5,979 nucleotides of DNA from Microcaldota archaeon (GTDB lineage Archaea; Micrarchaeota; Micrarchaeia; Burarchaeales; Burarchaeaceae): assembly GCA_003660965.1 (NCBI GenBank), contig QMVF01000050.1, positions 1 to 5,979 on the forward strand. Reading direction: 5' to 3'. A model generated the notes under the pieces. That model worked only from the letters and a program-made list of their open reading frames with translations. It ran no database searches and was not told the DNA's origin. A program made the position numbers and the translations under genes. Positions 3,902 to 5,979 of this stretch are shown here, piece after piece (the first letter of the stretch is position 1; the number at the start of each line of letters is the position of its first letter).

Positions 3902-4621
3902 TCATCTACGTAAGCGCATGAATGCGGTGGCTGCCAAAATCACAACTACAATTAAAACAAGTATGCCGCCGCCTATCATTATAAGATTCATATAGTTGTC
4001 TTCTTCAGAAACCACTACGATATTCTGTCCGTTTTCCATCATGTCTAAAATATCGAAAGTTGCACTACTTCCTTCAACCATCTCTGCTCCTTCAGCCGAA
4101 ACCACGGTGCCGGGCATCTCAACTATATATTTGGCTGAGAGCATCTGTCTCATCTGATCTACATTTTCTGCAGCTTGCGGGTCTGTGAATTTGAGTGTCA
4201 AATCTTCAATTCCTGCAGAACCCGTTCCGGCAGAAACGTCTGATTCAGTGGGATCTATATCGGGAAGCTGTTCAAGTGTGAAGGTGTAGCGCACCGTTGC
4301 CCAGTCCTGTTCGGTTTCGAATTCATAATAGCCCTCGTTGAGCGAGAGAGGCCTGGTGAGAGTCATTACCCCATCTGCATATTCACATTGTAGTTTGGGG
4401 TCTGCAGCTTCTTTTTCAAGGCAAGCTTCCGTCTGCTGCTGATTGAAATCGGTTTCATTTCCGCCCACACCGCCTACCATCCCGGCTAGCACGCTGATAT
4501 TCGCACTCATGCTCAAAACCGAATCGCCGCTTCGCTCTATTTTATGATCATACTGTAAGGAAATGCAACCAAAGAGAAGAGAGAGCACCAGAAGAGCTGG
4601 GAGAAAATTTAGGGTTTTCAT
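3902..4621 (-). CDS. Lipoprotein-like membrane protein with C-terminal TM anchor
   Basis: 239-aa envelope protein of unknown function. The N-terminus is a signal peptide (about residues 1-18) ending in a lipobox-like LLFGC, so Cys19 could be lipidated after cleavage. Residues 20-208 form an extracellular domain with Cys67 and Cys79, which could form a disulfide, and beta-rich acidic sequence. Residues about 213-235 are a transmembrane helix followed by the basic end MRLRR, giving an outside-N, inside-C topology. The overall plan (GC, then an early D-x-h-x-x-S-G-D-S strand) recalls LppM-like lipoproteins, but I cannot confirm this. The ATG at 4621 lacks a good ribosome binding site; a TATA-like element 24-26 bases upstream suggests its own leaderless start. 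It sits between the 84-aa and double-CxxC genes. Confidence 0.75.
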   Translation of the reverse strand: MKTLNFLPALLVLSLLFGCISLQYDHKIERSGDSVLSMSANISVLAGMVGGVGGNETDFNQQQTEACLEKEAADPKLQCEYADGVMTLTRPLSLNEGYYEFETEQDWATVRYTFTLEQLPDIDPTESDVSAGTGSAGIEDLTLKFTDPQAAENVDQMRQMLSAKYIVEMPGTVVSAEGAEMVEGSSATFDILDMMENGQNIVVVSEEDNYMNLIMIGGGILVLIVVVILAATAFMRLRR

Positions 4622-4640
4622 GCCCAGCTATTCCGCTTTT

Positions 4641-4650
4641 CATATATTAA
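4641..4650 (-). promoter_or_regulatory. Possible internal TATA box for the lipoprotein-like gene
   Basis: TTAATATATG on the minus strand overlaps the stop codon of the 84-aa gene and is centred about 25 bases before ATG 4621, the distance expected for a leaderless transcript. The 25-base gap has no good Shine-Dalgarno, which fits. No clear BRE is seen. Confidence 0.35.
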
Positions 4651-4901
4651 TCTTTCGTTACCTTTGCCCAATTTCCATTCCTCCATTCCCACAAGCACTT
4701 GAGAACTGAATCATAAACAAATGCGTTCCTGTCTGCTTTTTCAAGAGGCATGTCTATTTCTATGAGGTATTTGCCTCGGGCCCATGTGTATTTGTTCTGG
4801 AAGAAATTGCGCTCTATTATTGGAACGCGGCCTCGCTCGTGCTTCTGCTGCTCGCACCAGGCAATTACTTCTTCAAGTTCTTTTTCCTTTTGTTCGCTCA
4901 T
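4647..4901 (-). CDS. Hypothetical protein, 84 aa, Trp-rich
   Basis: Unrecognised small soluble protein starting MSEQKEKELEEVIAWC. An N-terminal charged helix (2-20) is followed by RVPIIER and a likely beta region NKYTWARGKYLIEIDMPL (36-53). The C-terminal part CLWEWRNGNWAKV (69-81) is strongly aromatic. Five Trp in 84 residues (15, 40, 71, 73, 78) and two Cys (16, 69) are notable. The start is ATG 4901, not the TTG at 4919, because it lies just after the DRG stop (TGA-GAGG-ATG) with GTGAGAGG as ribosome binding site. The four-base gap makes co-translation with the DRG GTPase likely, so a role with it is plausible but unproven. No membrane segment is seen. Confidence 0.75.
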   Translation of the reverse strand: MSEQKEKELEEVIAWCEQQKHERGRVPIIERNFFQNKYTWARGKYLIEIDMPLEKADRNAFVYDSVLKCLWEWRNGNWAKVTKD

Positions 4902-4905
4902 CCTC

Positions 4906-5979
4906 TCACTTCTTAACAATCATAACCACATCCCCATCTTTAAGCGTATGCGTCATCCCAACCTTCTGGCCTGGAAATTTGGAACTGGGACCCCACACCT
5001 GCGCGTATCTGAACTCATTAACCATATCTGTATGAATCCTGTTGCAGACCGTTTGAATCGTAGCTTCCTGCTTTAGAATCATGGGCTCGTCGTAATCGAT
5101 TTTCCCATCCCGGTGCCTCATGAAAAGCCTGATCAGGTTCAGCCTTCTGTAAATTTCCTCCTTCAATTTTTCAATATTGGTTCCCTTTTCAGCTGAAACC
5201 GGAAGATGATCGAAATTGAAATCAAGCTTTTCCTTTTTCAAATCAGTCTTGTTTATAACCACTAAGGAAGGAGTGTAAACGCGGTTGCCTGCTAAATAGT
5301 CTATGAACCTGTCAGCATCCACATCCTCATGGAAAAGAATGTCGCAGTTGTGAATTTCATAAACATTCAGAATGTCAAGCATGGTACGCCTGTCAAGCTT
5401 GCTAAGCCTTACTGTGCTGGTTATGTTTATTCCCCCAGTATGCTTTTTCTTCAAAACGATGTGAGGGGGCTTTGAATCCAGCCGTATTCCCATATCATAT
5501 AGCTCCTTTCTTATCGTTGAAAGCACCGCAGTATTGCCCACATCAAGAACTATCAGAATCAAATCTGCACTGCGGGCTACTGCAATCACTTCCTTTCCCC
5601 TCCCCCTCCCCCTGCTCGCACCTTCAACTATTCCGGGAAGGTCTAGAATTTGGATGCGCGCTCCCCTGTACTCCATCATTCCTGGTACTGTTTTCAAAGT
5701 GGTGAATTCATAGGCCGCTACGCGTGAATCTGCATTTGTTATTCGATTCAGGATGGTGGATTTTCCAACTGAGGGAAGGCCTAGCATGACTACAGTTGCA
5801 TCCCCTGTTTTGCGCACTGCAAAGCCTGCGCGCTTTCCCCCTTTACTCGCCCTTGCTGCAACATCGCGCTTGAGCTTTGCAAGTTTAGCCTTTAGAAGAC
5901 CAAGATGGCGCTCAGTACCTTTGTGCACTTGCGTTCTCTCCATCTCCTCTTCTATGCGCTTTATCCTTTCCTCTATGCC
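4906..5979 (-). CDS. DRG/Rbg-family GTPase with TGS domain (5' end outside window)
   Basis: Developmentally regulated GTP-binding protein family, Obg-related GTPases conserved in archaea and eukaryotes and linked to ribosomes and translation. The frame stays open to the right edge, giving 357 visible residues. The ATG at 5943 is internal, because the 12 codons before it (GIEERIKRIEEE) match the usual DRG N-terminal helix before M-x-R-T-Q-x-x-K. Only a few codons are probably missing. Visible-residue positions: G1 GLPSVGKST (67-75), G2 threonine in AAYEFTTL (88-95), G3 DLPG (113-116), G4 NKTD (243-246), G5 SAEKG (262-266). The S5D2L insertion lies between G3 and G4 (about 180-235), and the TGS domain at about 283-357 ends HTLKDGDVVMIVKK. 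All GTPase motifs are intact. It is the first visible gene of the leftward cluster, four bases ahead of the 84-aa gene. Confidence 0.95.
   Translation of the reverse strand, partial: GIEERIKRIEEEMERTQVHKGTERHLGLLKAKLAKLKRDVAARASKGGKRAGFAVRKTGDATVVMLGLPSVGKSTILNRITNADSRVAAYEFTTLKTVPGMMEYRGARIQILDLPGIVEGASRGRGRGKEVIAVARSADLILIVLDVGNTAVLSTIRKELYDMGIRLDSKPPHIVLKKKHTGGINITSTVRLSKLDRRTMLDILNVYEIHNCDILFHEDVDADRFIDYLAGNRVYTPSLVVINKTDLKKEKLDFNFDHLPVSAEKGTNIEKLKEEIYRRLNLIRLFMRHRDGKIDYDEPMILKQEATIQTVCNRIHTDMVNEFRYAQVWGPSSKFPGQKVGMTHTLKDGDVVMIVKK

Noticed and set aside
4906..5943. DRG start at the ATG at 5943
   Set aside because: The frame continues upstream to the window edge with residues typical of the DRG N-terminal helix, so this Met is internal.
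1..5979. CRISPR array, insertion sequence, integrase or attachment site
   Set aside because: No regularly spaced direct repeats, transposase or integrase motifs, or terminal inverted repeats were found.

Overview
The window looks archaeal. It carries a DRG/Rbg-type GTPase with a C-terminal TGS domain, a small DUF131-type membrane protein (an archaeal family), BRE+TATA promoters instead of -35/-10 boxes, and GGTG/GGAGG ribosome binding sites. At least one transcript looks leaderless. Small compact genes and many unrecognised proteins would fit a small-genome (DPANN-like) archaeon, but no marker gene here fixes the lineage.

Layout. (1) 1-153, minus: 5' end of an unrecognised gene running off the left edge. 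(2) 229-991, plus: a well-formed promoter and a secreted protein made of seven four-cysteine repeats. (3) 1004-1734, minus: a histidine-phosphatase-superfamily enzyme with its own promoter, convergent with the cysteine-rich gene. (4) 1756-3256, plus: a strong promoter, a leader of about 270 nt, then two adjoining unrecognised genes (180 and 217 aa) that share a weak common motif. The leader contains two strong hairpins that compete for the same central strand, plus a small ORF ending in the loop of the first. (5) 3315-5979, minus: a compact cluster transcribed leftward: DRG GTPase (start just outside the window), an 84-aa protein, a lipoprotein-like membrane protein, a 50-aa double-CxxC protein, a 58-aa two-helix membrane protein and a DUF131 protein. 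Most junctions are 4-nt gaps, ATGA overlaps or TGA-ATG abutments, so this is probably one operon or two nested ones.

How it fits together. The DRG cluster joins a translation-associated GTPase to small envelope or zinc-binding proteins. The contiguity is seen; any shared role is inference. The last three genes (zinc-ribbon-like, 58 aa, DUF131) look translationally coupled. The two-gene plus-strand locus behind the long structured leader is the most unusual part. Its mutually exclusive hairpins, T-run and short ORF resemble an attenuation or riboswitch-like control element, and neither protein it precedes is one I recognise.
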